Assembly: GCF_000195315.1 (NCBI RefSeq)
Contig: NC_015389.1
Location: forward strand, 1,612,001-1,676,000
Source of the DNA: Coriobacterium glomerans PW2
Lineage (GTDB): Bacteria; Actinomycetota; Coriobacteriia; Coriobacteriales; Coriobacteriaceae
Length of the DNA: 64,000 bases
Direction of reading: 5' to 3'
Each line of letters opens with the position of its first letter. Position 1 is the first letter of the stretch. Positions 8,928 through 17,373 of this stretch are shown piece by piece. The position numbers were made by a program, and so were the translations under genes. The notes below the pieces were generated by a model. That model was not told the DNA's origin. It made no database searches and saw only the letters and a list, made by a program, of their open reading frames with translations.

Positions 8928-9983
8928 TTATAATGTATTCTCGCCGGGATTCCATACATTTTTCTCGATAAATGGATACGCCAACTGCTTCGAGATGAAG
9001 CTGTAGTATCGAATCTTATTTCCCCATCTCTCAGGATCACCGTATTCAAGTGATCTGAGATTCCGGTTTTCATAGGTGAAAGCATAGAGGATCTTCTTTT
9101 TGATATCATATCCAGCTGTGTATTGGGTCCATGCTACCAGCGTCCTATCGGCCTGACTGATCCTCAAGGCCCCTTTGGGTGTATTCACCGAGGACAGTAG
9201 TTGAAATACTTGGTTCAGCGCATCTTCATCGTCCACTTGGACGGAAAGCAGTTTTAAAAATGCCGCACGCAAAAACCGCGATTCCGGCTTGAAATCGGCG
9301 GGTATCCCCACTAATCCGCTTGTGAGCTCTTCCAAGTCTATTTGGTGAATCGATTCGGTTCGGTCAAACTCATACTGCCGATTCGTCGCCCTCTCCAACC
9401 AACACTTCAGATTATCTAGATGCCAATCAAATTCTGGTGCGTTGGCAAATACACCGACAGGGTTTTCAAAGAACTTGAAACCGTTCGGGACAGAAGGTTC
9501 GACAACAATCGAGCGACCCGTCTCATCTTGAAAAACGCAGTGCTGGGGAACGGACTTTTCCATCATCGATCCCGGATCATTCGTGATGCCCACATCTTGA
9601 CCAAGTCTTTCAATAGTCTCATCAAGACTTCTGTAATGAGTCAGAATCCAAGTGCAAAGCTCTTCGCCGCAAATTGGCGTCTTGCCCTTGAGCTTGATTT
9701 GCTCAGTAGGAACGTAGCGGAAATAATGATCAAAATAGAATGATCCACCGCAGATCCCATGTTCGTTGATTCCGTCCAGCAGCTTGGGAGATTTGTGAAT
9801 GTCATCGGCCCAGACGATTCCCATGACGCTGTGCAAACTGTCAAATGGCGTATAGGTGCCGGGAATCTCACTGCCCCTTGGAATTTTTACGCCCGAATAC
9901 TCGAAATGCTGTTCAAAGTCCTGAGTTCGCCCCCAATACGGATTGCCTTGCCTGCTGATGAGTTCGATTCCGGTGCATGCCAT
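8928..9983 (-). CDS. choloylglycine hydrolase/penicillin V acylase family Ntn-hydrolase
   Basis: A 351-residue member of the linear-amide C-N hydrolase family (bile salt hydrolase, penicillin V acylase). Family landmarks occur in order: CTGIEL at the N-terminus, GRTQDFE (residues 18-24, Arg and Asp of the active site), LLDGINEHGICGG, VGVFANAPEFDWHLDNL, SRFLRAAF, and TQYTAGYDIKKKILYAFTYEN. The nucleophile is Cys3 rather than Cys2: an Ala intervenes after Met, so maturation must remove two residues. There is no signal peptide. RBS GGAGGGAGG. Its place in a nucleoside operon makes a bile-salt role uncertain; another amide substrate is possible. Confidence 0.85.
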   Translation of the reverse strand: MACTGIELISRQGNPYWGRTQDFEQHFEYSGVKIPRGSEIPGTYTPFDSLHSVMGIVWADDIHKSPKLLDGINEHGICGGSFYFDHYFRYVPTEQIKLKGKTPICGEELCTWILTHYRSLDETIERLGQDVGITNDPGSMMEKSVPQHCVFQDETGRSIVVEPSVPNGFKFFENPVGVFANAPEFDWHLDNLKCWLERATNRQYEFDRTESIHQIDLEELTSGLVGIPADFKPESRFLRAAFLKLLSVQVDDEDALNQVFQLLSSVNTPKGALRISQADRTLVAWTQYTAGYDIKKKILYAFTYENRNLRSLEYGDPERWGNKIRYYSFISKQLAYPFIEKNVWNPGENTL

Positions 9984-10035
9984 AGCGCTTCCTCCCTCCG
10001 TAGGTCATATCATGCTCGCCCTCAACCTCTTCGGT

Positions 10036-10995
10036 CTATAACGGCTTCTGAGCAGAGGGCATCATTGCGATTCCCGCACCGACCAGAGCAACGAAGGCAC
10101 CCAAGATCGTTACGAAGTAGACCTGATTGCCCAATGCCGGAACCAGCCAATCAATGAGAACCGAGCCGATCAGTTGACCCGCTGTTGAGGCCAAGCCTAA
10201 AAGGAGTAAACCTAATCCGCGTACCAGCAAAGCCATCAACGCAATTGAAAGAAGCCCCAAGGGACCACCCAGGTACATCCACCAATCACTTGGAAGGCCC
10301 GGCGTCACCTGCCCCATGGCAAAGCGGACAAGCAATACGGAAGCCAAGATGCAAAAGCCGACTAAGAAGTTCCACGTTATGGAGACCAACATGGAACCCG
10401 TCTCTCTTGCAACGGCGGAGTTGCCCGCTGGCTGCCAACCTGCTAGCAGACCTGCCAAGAATGGAAGCACGGCCAGCGCAATTACTTTTGGCATCTGCCA
10501 GTTGGGAAGCACGACCAGCACTGTTGCAACAATAGCCAGAATTGCTCCCAGGACCCTCGGGATACTGAACGGTTGCTTGGAATCGACACCGATTCCCAAT
10601 CGATCGCAGGCAAGACCTGATATCACCATTCCTGATATCAACGTGGTTTGGAAGGTTGCAACACCCAAGACGGAAGCCGTCGCCCCTTCCGAGAAGACAA
10701 CCATCGCACCACAGCATCCCGCAACCCAGTTCCACCATGGAATTCGATGTGCAGTGATCTTATGCGGTATCGAGGCGAATCCTTTTCTGGTGGATCCCTG
10801 AGAAAGGATGATGATCGTCATCACGACCAGCCCGGAGGCAAATGATACGACTGCGGAAAGATTTCCGTCCCCGAGCTCCTTTCCGACTTGTCCATTTACT
10901 GCCGACTGCATCGGTGACAGCATGCCTGCCAGAACCGTTGCTATGAACAGCAATGGAACTACAACGGTCCTCTCCGCGCTTTTCTGGGGCATCAT
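10036..10995 (-). CDS. DMT permease, DUF606/YdcZ type
   Basis: A 319-residue, roughly ten-helix membrane protein made of two similar halves, each beginning with a glycine-rich first helix followed by an NGQVG or PAGNSAVARETGS stretch (AGMLSPMQSAVNGQVGKELG near residue 23, GWQPAGNSAVARETGSMLVS near 185). This is the arrangement of DUF606 transporters of the drug/metabolite superfamily. It lies 52 bp upstream of the choloylglycine-hydrolase homologue and downstream of the GATase-like gene, with a short GAGGGTG ribosome site. Likely exports or imports a small metabolite of the pathway; the substrate is unknown. Confidence 0.78.
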   Translation of the reverse strand: MMPQKSAERTVVVPLLFIATVLAGMLSPMQSAVNGQVGKELGDGNLSAVVSFASGLVVMTIIILSQGSTRKGFASIPHKITAHRIPWWNWVAGCCGAMVVFSEGATASVLGVATFQTTLISGMVISGLACDRLGIGVDSKQPFSIPRVLGAILAIVATVLVVLPNWQMPKVIALAVLPFLAGLLAGWQPAGNSAVARETGSMLVSITWNFLVGFCILASVLLVRFAMGQVTPGLPSDWWMYLGGPLGLLSIALMALLVRGLGLLLLGLASTAGQLIGSVLIDWLVPALGNQVYFVTILGAFVALVGAGIAMMPSAQKPL

Positions 10996-11049
10996 TCTTT
11001 TTCACCCTCGCTTTGGTCTAACAAGATTGAGCCGGATAGTAGAAGACCT

Positions 11050-11799
11050 TTATTCAGATATACTTCCGGAGAGCCAATCGATGCATCGAGAGAAAAACCT
11101 CCCATAATGCTGCCAATCCATGAAGTCTCGGGAAGCCCAATGCGGCGCGATGTCTGTTGCGTATGCTAGCGTGCGCCCCTTTTTCGGATTGCCGACCACC
11201 AGCAGCGGATCGGATTCAACCGTCATCAGAGTTTTGGATTCATTCTTCGCAATGAGCTTTTGGTAACCGAGAATCGGCGGAAATTCGCCGAGCCCATCGG
11301 TAATAGCATTGGCTTCAACCGGTTTTGGTCTTAATCCCTCCGGGGCCTCGATACGATCGTCACAAGGCTGTATCTGCACCGGCAGAATATCCTCGATTGG
11401 CGTGCCATGATAATGAGCTTTTCCCTCGAATCCAGCGAAGGAAAGGTATCCCCCTGCCATCATCAAAGACCCGCCAGCCTCTACCCATTGCTTCAAAAGA
11501 TTCATTCGATTAACCGACGGAATCCCTTTTGCAAACACATCGTCAGAAAGTGCTAATGAGTTCGATCCAATATCTGATAGCAATACCACATCATATTGAT
11601 CTAGCTCACCTTTGGTCCATGGAAATTTTTCAGGAACGTCATGTGCAAGCAAGTGCGTAACAGTGTGTCCCTGTTGACGAAGAGAACCGAGTAAAGCCGA
11701 ACATCCGATCTCCAGTTTTGTATTTGTGAACGAATCGCAGCCTTTGTACTCCGTTGTGGCTGTTATCCAAGATTCACCGGCTAGAAGGACTTTTGCCAT
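11050..11799 (-). CDS. class-I glutamine-amidotransferase-like protein (PF07090 type)
   Basis: Soluble 249-residue protein resembling the putative glutamine amidotransferase family (ThuA/GATase1-like fold): N-terminal VLLAGESWITATTEYKGCDSF, then YDVVLLSDIGSN, LLKQWVEAGGSLMMAGGYLSF, and a C-terminal GRTLAYATDIAPHWA. A classical GATase catalytic triad (nucleophile elbow GxCxG) is not visible, so glutaminase activity is doubtful. It is the first gene of the minus-strand run, with RBS AGGAGG and a promoter region containing two LacI-type palindromes about 160-220 bp upstream. Function unknown; it may process a sugar- or amide-containing substrate with the genes behind it. Confidence 0.7.
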   Translation of the reverse strand: MAKVLLAGESWITATTEYKGCDSFTNTKLEIGCSALLGSLRQQGHTVTHLLAHDVPEKFPWTKGELDQYDVVLLSDIGSNSLALSDDVFAKGIPSVNRMNLLKQWVEAGGSLMMAGGYLSFAGFEGKAHYHGTPIEDILPVQIQPCDDRIEAPEGLRPKPVEANAITDGLGEFPPILGYQKLIAKNESKTLMTVESDPLLVVGNPKKGRTLAYATDIAPHWASRDFMDWQHYGRFFSRCIDWLSGSISE

Positions 11800-11956
11800 G
11801 TTGTTTCCTCCTGTGCTAGTCTCTGTTTCCGTCCGATCCAGTTAATGCGTAGCACTGCACCTAGCAACCTGTAATCGCAACGCATCAATTCGGTCATCCA
11901 TCTTGAACATGCGCATTCGCGACGATTCCGCATCTTGTACGTCCCAGTTGCTCTCA

Positions 11957-11972
11957 GATAAAGCGCTTTATC
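11957..11972. promoter_or_regulatory. LacI-type operator, proximal copy
   Basis: A perfect 16-bp palindrome, GATAAAGCGCTTTATC, with the central CG typical of LacI/GalR operators. It lies 158 bp upstream of the GATase-like gene. An identical copy is centred 51 bp away, close to five helical turns, so two dimers would sit on the same DNA face. Confidence 0.82.
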
Positions 11973-11985
11973 AATGCTTGAAGTG

Positions 11986-11991
11986 ATTCTA
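11986..11991 (-). promoter_or_regulatory. possible -10 element between the two operators
   Basis: On the minus strand TAGAAT lies between the palindromes; a weak -35 candidate (TTTATC, 16-bp spacing) falls inside the distal operator, so repressor bound there would block polymerase. The -10 is convincing, the -35 is not. Confidence 0.4.
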
Positions 11992-12007
11992 GCATCTCTC
12001 CTAAACA

Positions 12008-12023
12008 GATAAAGCGCTTTATC
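12008..12023. promoter_or_regulatory. LacI-type operator, distal copy
   Basis: Second exact copy of GATAAAGCGCTTTATC upstream of the GATase-like gene. The only LacI-family gene in the window is the one at 4273-5295, at the other end of the same gene run; that pairing is an inference. Confidence 0.82.
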
Positions 12024-12394
12024 ACCTCTGTCGACAAGCGGTTGGTTTTCCCCTCTAACCGGTTTTCGCCGCACCAATCAGAGTGACATGAGACGTGTAT
12101 TGCCTCTATCAGGTGCTCCGCGATACCGCCAACCGTGCTTTCGCCTCGGAATTAAACCTACATACATGTGGATTGTCGGCTCCGCCCTCAAATCGCTGCC
12201 GATCGTTCGCCTTCACAATATTGTCAGCTTGCAAGGACTTTTGAGATCGCACTGATTTATGCATCGGAGCACGAGTCTCGCGAAGCACGAAGCCCAGATA
12301 TGCACGTAAAAAGTATGTTATTGATCTGAACGCCCGCCATGAAACAAACGGCGCCCGATCATACAGATGCAGCGACGCTTGCAGTCAGCATTTG
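12024..12394. other. intergenic region, no gene seen
   Basis: About 370 bp between the operator region and the end of lysS. Short open frames here lack ribosome sites and codon bias. No tRNA, repeat or clear terminator for lysS was recognised. Confidence 0.5.
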
Positions 12395-13921
12395 CTACGC
12401 CTCGGGCCGCATGTGCGGGAAGAGCAGGACGTCTCGAATGCTTGCGGAATTCGTCAGCAGCATGACCACCCTGTCGACGCCGATGCCGATGCCGCCGGCG
12501 GGCGGCATGCCGTACTCGAGCGCCCGAATGAAGTCAGCATCGTACTCCATCGCCTCATCGTCCCCGGACGCCTTCTCCTCGACCTGTCTTCTGAAGCGCT
12601 CCGCCTGATCCACCGGGTCATTCAGCTCTGAAAAGGCATTGGCGTACTCATGACCTGCGATGACCAGCTCGAAGCGGTGCGTAAGCCTTGGATCGTCTCT
12701 TCGACGCTTTGCTAGAGGCGAGACTTCGACGGGATAGTCGCACACAAAGGTCGGATCGATGATCGTCGGCTCACCGATCTCGTCGTAGAGCTCGGCTATG
12801 AGCCTGCCCGCTGTCCACTCGGCCTCGACCTCGATGCCGTGCGCTGCGGCATGCGCGCGCAGCTCCTCGACTCTTGTGTCGAGGCTGACCGGTGATCCGA
12901 GAGCCTCCGATACGATCTCTGCCATGGGACGACTCACCCACGTTCCCGACAGGTCGATCGCGCGCCCTTGGTAATCGATCCGCTCGGAGCTGTTCACCGC
13001 AGCGTTAGCGGCCTTGATGACTCCTTGCGCCAGCGCCTTCATCCCCTCGAGATCTGAATATGCTCGGTACGCCTCCATCGTGGTGAACTCCGGATTGTGA
13101 GTCTGATCCATCCCCTCGTTGCGGAAGATGCGCCCGATCTCGTACACCCGCTCGAAACCTCCCACAAGCAAGCGCTTCAAGTGGAGCTCGGTCGCGATGC
13201 GCAGATAATTCTCCTGATTCAACGCGTTATGGTGCGTTATGAAGGGCTTCGCGGTCGCCCCGCCCTGTATATTCTGAAGAATGGGCGTTTCGACCTCGAA
13301 GTAGCCATCCGCATCCATGTGACGCCGAAAGGCCGAGAGAATCCGCGAGCGCTTCTCAAAAGTCGAGCGCACCTCATCGTTCATGATGAGATCGACGTAG
13401 CGCTGGCGATACCGGGTCTCCTTGTCGGACAGACCGTGGAACTTCTCCGGTAGAGGGCGAACGCTCTTGGCCAGAAGCGCGACGCTTGTCGGGGCGATGG
13501 AGAGCTGACCGCGACGCGTGCGGACGACGCAACCGGATACGTTGACGATATCGCCCAGATCGAGATCGCGAACAAGGGCCCAGTCCTCATCGCGCATGTC
13601 ATTGATACGGCAGAACAGCTGAATCTCGCCTGTCGGATCGCGCACCACGATAAAAGCGATCTTGCCCTGTCCGCGCTTCGCCATCACGCGACCTGCGACG
13701 CTCACGATATCAGTGGTGCTTTCCCCGTCGGCCAGCGAGGCATAGGCGAGCTCGAGCTCGGCAACATGGTGCTTCGCTACGGTCTTCTCGGGATACGGGT
13801 CGCCTCCATCGGCGATCAGCGCCGCGCGCTTCGCCAAACGATGCGCGCGCTCGTCGTTTATCGTAGCATCCGGCAAAGCGCCATCTTCCTCAGAAGCGGA
13901 AGATTCGCGGTGATCAGACAT
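12395..13921 (-). CDS. lysS: lysyl-tRNA synthetase, class II
   Basis: Charges tRNA-Lys with lysine. It has 508 residues: an N-terminal OB-fold anticodon domain (VSVAGRVMAKRGQGKIAFIVVRD), then the class II core with motif 2 (FERVYEIGRIFRNEGMDQTHNPEFTTMEAY) and motif 3 (GGIGIGVDRVVMLLT) near the C-terminus. RBS GGAGGAG, 5 nt from the ATG. It follows greA across a terminator, so it probably has its own promoter there. The greA-lysS neighbourhood is common in bacteria. Nothing unusual. Confidence 0.97.
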   Translation of the reverse strand: MSDHRESSASEEDGALPDATINDERAHRLAKRAALIADGGDPYPEKTVAKHHVAELELAYASLADGESTTDIVSVAGRVMAKRGQGKIAFIVVRDPTGEIQLFCRINDMRDEDWALVRDLDLGDIVNVSGCVVRTRRGQLSIAPTSVALLAKSVRPLPEKFHGLSDKETRYRQRYVDLIMNDEVRSTFEKRSRILSAFRRHMDADGYFEVETPILQNIQGGATAKPFITHHNALNQENYLRIATELHLKRLLVGGFERVYEIGRIFRNEGMDQTHNPEFTTMEAYRAYSDLEGMKALAQGVIKAANAAVNSSERIDYQGRAIDLSGTWVSRPMAEIVSEALGSPVSLDTRVEELRAHAAAHGIEVEAEWTAGRLIAELYDEIGEPTIIDPTFVCDYPVEVSPLAKRRRDDPRLTHRFELVIAGHEYANAFSELNDPVDQAERFRRQVEEKASGDDEAMEYDADFIRALEYGMPPAGGIGIGVDRVVMLLTNSASIRDVLLFPHMRPEA

Positions 13922-13934
13922 CTGGACTCCTCCG

Positions 13935-13966
13935 AAAAAAGCTCCCCGAGAGCAAGGCTCGAGGAG
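13935..13966 (-). terminator. terminator of greA
   Basis: On the minus strand a 10-bp stem (GCTCCTCGAG with CTCGGGGAGC, one G-T pair) is followed by TTTTTT. It lies between the greA stop and the lysS start. Confidence 0.85.
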
Positions 13967-13992
13967 CGCTTGAACGCTATGGGCCCTGAAGC

Positions 13993-14466
13993 CTAGCGCG
14001 AGACCTTGGTGATGGTATAGGCGCGCACGGTACCCGAGGGCATCGTGACCTCGACGGTCTCGCCCTCAGCGCGACCGATGATCGCATGGCCCACCGGTGA
14101 CTCGTTCGAGATCTTGTGCTCCAGTGAATTCGTCTCGGTCGTGCCCACAAGAGAGACGTCGGTCGCCACGCCATCGGCGTCCACAAGCGACACCGAGCTG
14201 CCGATAGATACGGTAAGTGAATGACCGGTTGCCTTCACCTCTTGAGCGTTCGCGAGAATCGCTTGGATCTCGACGATCCGAGCAGCGTTCTTCGCCTGTT
14301 CGTCCTTCGCATCGTCATATTCGGAGTTCTCTGAGAGATCGCCGAAATCGCGTGCGATCTTGATGCGCTCGACGATCTCCTTGGAAAGCGTCGTCTCCCG
14401 CCAGTCGAGTTCATCGACCAGTTTCTGGCGACCCTCGGGGGTTAGAACTATCTCATTTGCTTCCAT
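13993..14466 (-). CDS. greA: transcription elongation factor GreA
   Basis: Stimulates transcript cleavage by stalled RNA polymerase. The 157-residue protein has the N-terminal coiled coil (LTPEGRQKLVDELDWRETTLSKEIVERIKIARDFGDLSENSEYDDAKDEQ, tip with acidic D/E residues) and the C-terminal FKBP-like domain (SPVGHAIIGRAEGETVEVTMPSG). ATG at 14466 chosen because of AGGGAG 8 nt upstream. It is flanked by terminators on both sides and so is a single-gene unit. Confidence 0.95.
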   Translation of the reverse strand: MEANEIVLTPEGRQKLVDELDWRETTLSKEIVERIKIARDFGDLSENSEYDDAKDEQAKNAARIVEIQAILANAQEVKATGHSLTVSIGSSVSLVDADGVATDVSLVGTTETNSLEHKISNESPVGHAIIGRAEGETVEVTMPSGTVRAYTITKVSR

Positions 14467-14493
14467 GCAACAGACTCCCTGTTCTCGTGCGAT

Positions 14494-14536
14494 CAAAACA
14501 AAACGACCGGCCCATTCATGAAAGAAAGCCGGTCGT
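14494..14536 (-). terminator. terminator of tatA
   Basis: On the minus strand a 9-bp perfect stem (ACGACCGGC with GCCGGTCGT), loop of about 16 nt, followed by TTTTGTTTT. Sits between tatA and greA. Confidence 0.85.
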
Positions 14537-14560
14537 CATTCACCTGCGCACAGCACGGTG

Positions 14561-14827
14561 CTACTCGGCGTCCTCTTTTTCTTGAGCTTGTTCCTTTTTC
14601 TTCTTTGCTGCGGCGAGCTTTGCCTCAAGCAGGCGAATCTCCTCATCCTCGGGCACGTTGGAGGTCTTCTCGACCTCAGCGGTCTCCTCGTCGTCCTCCA
14701 TGCCCTCACGGATGCTCTTGACGGTAGACCCCAAAGACTTGCCAAGTTTCGGAAGGTTCTTCGGACCGAGCGCCAGCAGCGCTATGACAAGAACAACGAT
14801 CCATGGAAATACACCTTTTGGCATCAT
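14561..14827 (-). CDS. tatA: Sec-independent translocase subunit TatA/TatE
   Basis: Small pore-forming subunit of the twin-arginine export system. 88 residues: one N-terminal transmembrane helix (FPWIVVLVIALLALG), the conserved FGP-like hinge as GPKNLPKLGKSLGS, an amphipathic helix, and a highly charged tail ending in a Lys/Glu-rich coiled stretch. The start at 14827 follows GGGAGG; a frame ten codons longer lacks an RBS. It stands alone: tatC is not adjacent here. Confidence 0.9.
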   Translation of the reverse strand: MMPKGVFPWIVVLVIALLALGPKNLPKLGKSLGSTVKSIREGMEDDEETAEVEKTSNVPEDEEIRLLEAKLAAAKKKKEQAQEKEDAE

Positions 14828-14857
14828 ACGGTTTCCTCCCGGTTGCGCATCAGTCAT

Positions 14858-15122
14858 GCCGAACGAGTATACCGCCCCAAGGCGGTCGAGACAACATGCT
14901 CATATTGTACACGTTCGCAGAAACAGTCCCCGTGCTCCTGCACGTATCTCGCAAGCTGCACAACTTATCCGCAGCCCCGAGTGCGATCGCGTCCCAATCC
15001 GCATCGACACCGATACCGAATCCTCTGCGCATCTCCGGCTCGCGGCACCGGCTGACTCGTCCTGCGCAGCGCGCCGGAATCGACGGTCCATGCGGTGAGC
15101 GTCCTGCATGCTTTTCAGAAAG
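14858..15122. other. intergenic region, no gene seen
   Basis: About 265 bp between tatA and the tRNA-Pro terminator. Open frames on both strands exist, as expected at this GC content, but none has an RBS or a recognisable product. Confidence 0.5.
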
Positions 15123-15146
15123 CAAGGGACCCGCAAGGGCCCCTTG
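15123..15146 (-). terminator. terminator of tRNA-Pro
   Basis: Stem CAAGGG-G-CCC with GGG-T-CCCTTG around a TTGC loop on the minus strand, followed by CTTTCT, 12 bp past the tRNA 3' end. Confidence 0.6.
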
Positions 15147-15158
15147 TTGAGAATGCGA

Positions 15159-15235
15159 TGGTCGGGTTGACTGGATTTGAACCAGCGACCCCCGCGTCCC
15201 GAACGCGGTGCTCTACCAAACTGAGCCACAACCCG
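15159..15235 (-). tRNA. tRNA-Pro (CGG)
   Basis: On the minus strand the full cloverleaf can be drawn: acceptor CGGGTTG with CAACCCG, D arm, anticodon loop TTCGGGA giving anticodon CGG, T arm GCTGGTTCAAATCCAGT, and an encoded CCA. It reads CCG codons. A terminator follows. Confidence 0.95.
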
Positions 15236-15271
15236 AATCGAAGCTATCGTAGCAGAATGCGGCGCGCGATG

Positions 15272-16171
15272 CTAGACGTCAGACGCGGAGAGCCGGGACT
15301 TTTTCATCTTTGCGGCGCAGCTCCACCATCCGCGCTCGCGTTCGGCGGCGATGGCGATCGCGTCCGCCGTCTCGATCGTATCGCATAGTGCGTAGACGCA
15401 CGAACCGGATCCGGTGAGCTCGACCGCGCGGGCCTCAGATCGGGAGCGCATCCACTCGAGCACGTGTCCGATCTGCGGATCAAGCTCACATGATGCCGCT
15501 CGAAGGTTATTGGAGATGTGACGGGCGACGCCGGCACCATCATGTTCTCTCAGCGCCTCGAGCATCGGATCGATCGGCGCGGGAGGCACCGGGGCCCTAT
15601 CGAAGCGCGCGTAGGCCTCCGCCGCGGTGACACCTGTCGATATCGGCTTCACAAGCGCTACGGCAAGACCGCCGAGAGGTTCGAATATCTCCGCAGGGCG
15701 ATCTCCCGCCTCGTCGCAGTAGACGAGCGCACCAGACAGCAGAAACGGCACATCCGCGCCGATGCCGCGCGCTGTTGCGCGCACTCGCTCATCGGCCGGA
15801 TCGATCCCCCAGGCTCGACACATGCCCACGATGACCGCCGCCGCATCAGCTGAGGGCCCGCCCAATCCCGCGCGAATCGGAATCCGCTTCTCGACCTCGA
15901 TCTCGACGCAGGGCTTTCGGCCAAATGCCCGTCCGAGAGCCGCAGCCGCGCGATGCGCGGTGTTGCGCTCGGTTGCAACGTCGAGGTTCGGCCGCATGCG
16001 CACCGTCAGCGTCGAGTCCGATGCGGGTGCCACGGTCACGGTATCGGTCAGATCGAGCGCAGCCATAACAGAATCGACTCGGTGGTAACCGCGTGCATCC
16101 GTTTGCGCGTGAACTCCGAGATAGAGATTGACTTTGGCGGGAGCAAAAACTCTGATCGCCCGTTCGATCAT
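15272..16171 (-). CDS. ispE: 4-diphosphocytidyl-2-C-methyl-D-erythritol kinase
   Basis: GHMP kinase of the MEP isoprenoid pathway, phosphorylating CDP-methylerythritol at the 2-OH. 299 residues. N-terminal FAPAKVNLYLGV is the substrate-binding motif; the ATP-binding GHMP loop is IPIRAGLGGPSADAAAV (residues about 96-112), with Pro-Ser where many have Gly-Ser-Ser. The C-terminal ELTGSGSCVYAL is the third motif. RBS GAGGAG. It starts 2 bp past the veg stop, forming the veg-ispE pair also seen in Firmicutes. Confidence 0.95.
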   Translation of the reverse strand: MIERAIRVFAPAKVNLYLGVHAQTDARGYHRVDSVMAALDLTDTVTVAPASDSTLTVRMRPNLDVATERNTAHRAAAALGRAFGRKPCVEIEVEKRIPIRAGLGGPSADAAAVIVGMCRAWGIDPADERVRATARGIGADVPFLLSGALVYCDEAGDRPAEIFEPLGGLAVALVKPISTGVTAAEAYARFDRAPVPPAPIDPMLEALREHDGAGVARHISNNLRAASCELDPQIGHVLEWMRSRSEARAVELTGSGSCVYALCDTIETADAIAIAAERERGWWSCAAKMKKSRLSASDV

Positions 16172-16173
16172 CC

Positions 16174-16470
16174 TCAGTGCTCCTCAAGCTGGTTGCCCAG
16201 GGGAGTGAAGATATGCTCACCAGATTCCGGATCGAACAACTCGACCGTACCCGTCAGAACATCCACATACTGATAGGACTGACGCGACTTGCGGCCCCGG
16301 CGCTCATCGACCTCTATGATGAAAACTGCAGGATGAACGGTTTGAATCGTACCGATGCGCTCGATGACGCGCGTACGACCCATATTGGCCTTCACTTTCA
16401 CGCGATCGCCTACCATGCCCTCGAGTTTCTCGTGGATGTCCTCAATGTGATTGACTTCCTGATCTTCCAT
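16174..16470 (-). CDS. veg: Veg family protein
   Basis: A 98-residue protein matching the Veg family (PF06257): EDIHEKLEGMVGDRVKVKANMGRTRVIERIGTI followed by a basic RRGRKSRQSYQYVDVLTGTVEL. In Bacillus Veg influences biofilm matrix gene expression and is made at high level; its biochemical role is unclear. ATG at 16470 follows GGGAGG; a longer frame reaches 16569 without an RBS. It is two bases from ispE, a conserved neighbour. Confidence 0.88.
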   Translation of the reverse strand: MEDQEVNHIEDIHEKLEGMVGDRVKVKANMGRTRVIERIGTIQTVHPAVFIIEVDERRGRKSRQSYQYVDVLTGTVELFDPESGEHIFTPLGNQLEEH

Positions 16471-16665
16471 CAACGATGCCTCCCGCGGACTCATTTCTAA
16501 AAGGCAGATATGCCCCAAGATAGACAAACGGACTGATTGTATCAGGCCGCGACGGCAATTGCATCTCATGTGACGAATCTGCGCAGCTTGCGCCGAGCGG
16601 TACGAGAAAACTCCGGCCGATCCCCGCGACGCGCTCGCGTGACACGCGCTGAATCGCGGCCCTCG

Positions 16666-17316
16666 TCAGATGGCGGTACCCGACGCAGCGAGTCTTCGAG
16701 CTAGATCGTGCAGCGCGTGGAAACGGTGGCTGATGGCGTTCTTCTCCTCGGCGGAGAGCTCGGCCATGGTCATGCCGGGCCTCGCCGCGGGCAGAAACAG
16801 CGGATCGTAGCCGAAGCCGTTCTCACCATGCGGCGCGAAACCGATGCTGCCCTCGCAGCTGCCCTCACCGCTGAGCACCGTCCCTCCCGCGTCGATGAGC
16901 GCGACCACGCTCACAAATCGCGCCGTTCTGGCGCTTGCCGGCGTGTTTGCCAGGCGGCTCAGCAGTTTTGCGTTGTTCGCCTCGTCATCGCCGTGGACCC
17001 CGGCATAACGTGCCGAGTACACGCCCGGCTCGCCCCCGAGCGCATCGACCACGATACCCGAATCGTCGGCGATGGCGGCGAGGCCCGTCTCGGCGACAGC
17101 TGCCTCGGCTTTGATGAGGGCGTTCTCGAGAAACGTCGTTCCGGTCTCCTCGGGTTCCTCGAAATCGCCAAGCTGTGCGATCGCGACGAACACCTTATCG
17201 GGCATCACACGGCCCAGAATCGACTCGATCTCGACGAGCTTGTGCGCATTGCCCGTCGCGACCACTATCGTTCGGGCGGGATCAAGTGCGTCGATATCGA
17301 TGTGCTCCCATGCCAT
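16666..17316 (-). CDS. rdgB: XTP/dITP diphosphatase (RdgB/HAM1 family)
   Basis: Hydrolyses non-canonical purine NTPs (dITP, XTP) to the monophosphate, protecting DNA. 216 residues. Family motifs: VVATGNAHKLVEIESIL (residues about 18-34), ETGTTFLENALIKAEAA, AIADDSGIVVDALGGEPGVYSARYAG with the catalytic Asp pair, and GFGYDPLF. RBS GGGAG. It follows RNase PH in the same direction (57-bp gap), the usual rph-rdgB pairing, itself behind murI. Confidence 0.95.
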   Translation of the reverse strand: MAWEHIDIDALDPARTIVVATGNAHKLVEIESILGRVMPDKVFVAIAQLGDFEEPEETGTTFLENALIKAEAAVAETGLAAIADDSGIVVDALGGEPGVYSARYAGVHGDDEANNAKLLSRLANTPASARTARFVSVVALIDAGGTVLSGEGSCEGSIGFAPHGENGFGYDPLFLPAARPGMTMAELSAEEKNAISHRFHALHDLARRLAASGTAI

Positions 17317-17373
17317 GTCGGCTCCCTATCTCCTCGTCTGGCGATCTTGGGCGACTATCTGTCTGAGACGCGC

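Noticed and set aside
14850-15125. 91-codon minus-strand frame between tRNA-Pro and tatA
   Set aside because: No ribosome site, overlaps the tatA start region and the tRNA terminator; composition fits noncoding GC-rich DNA.
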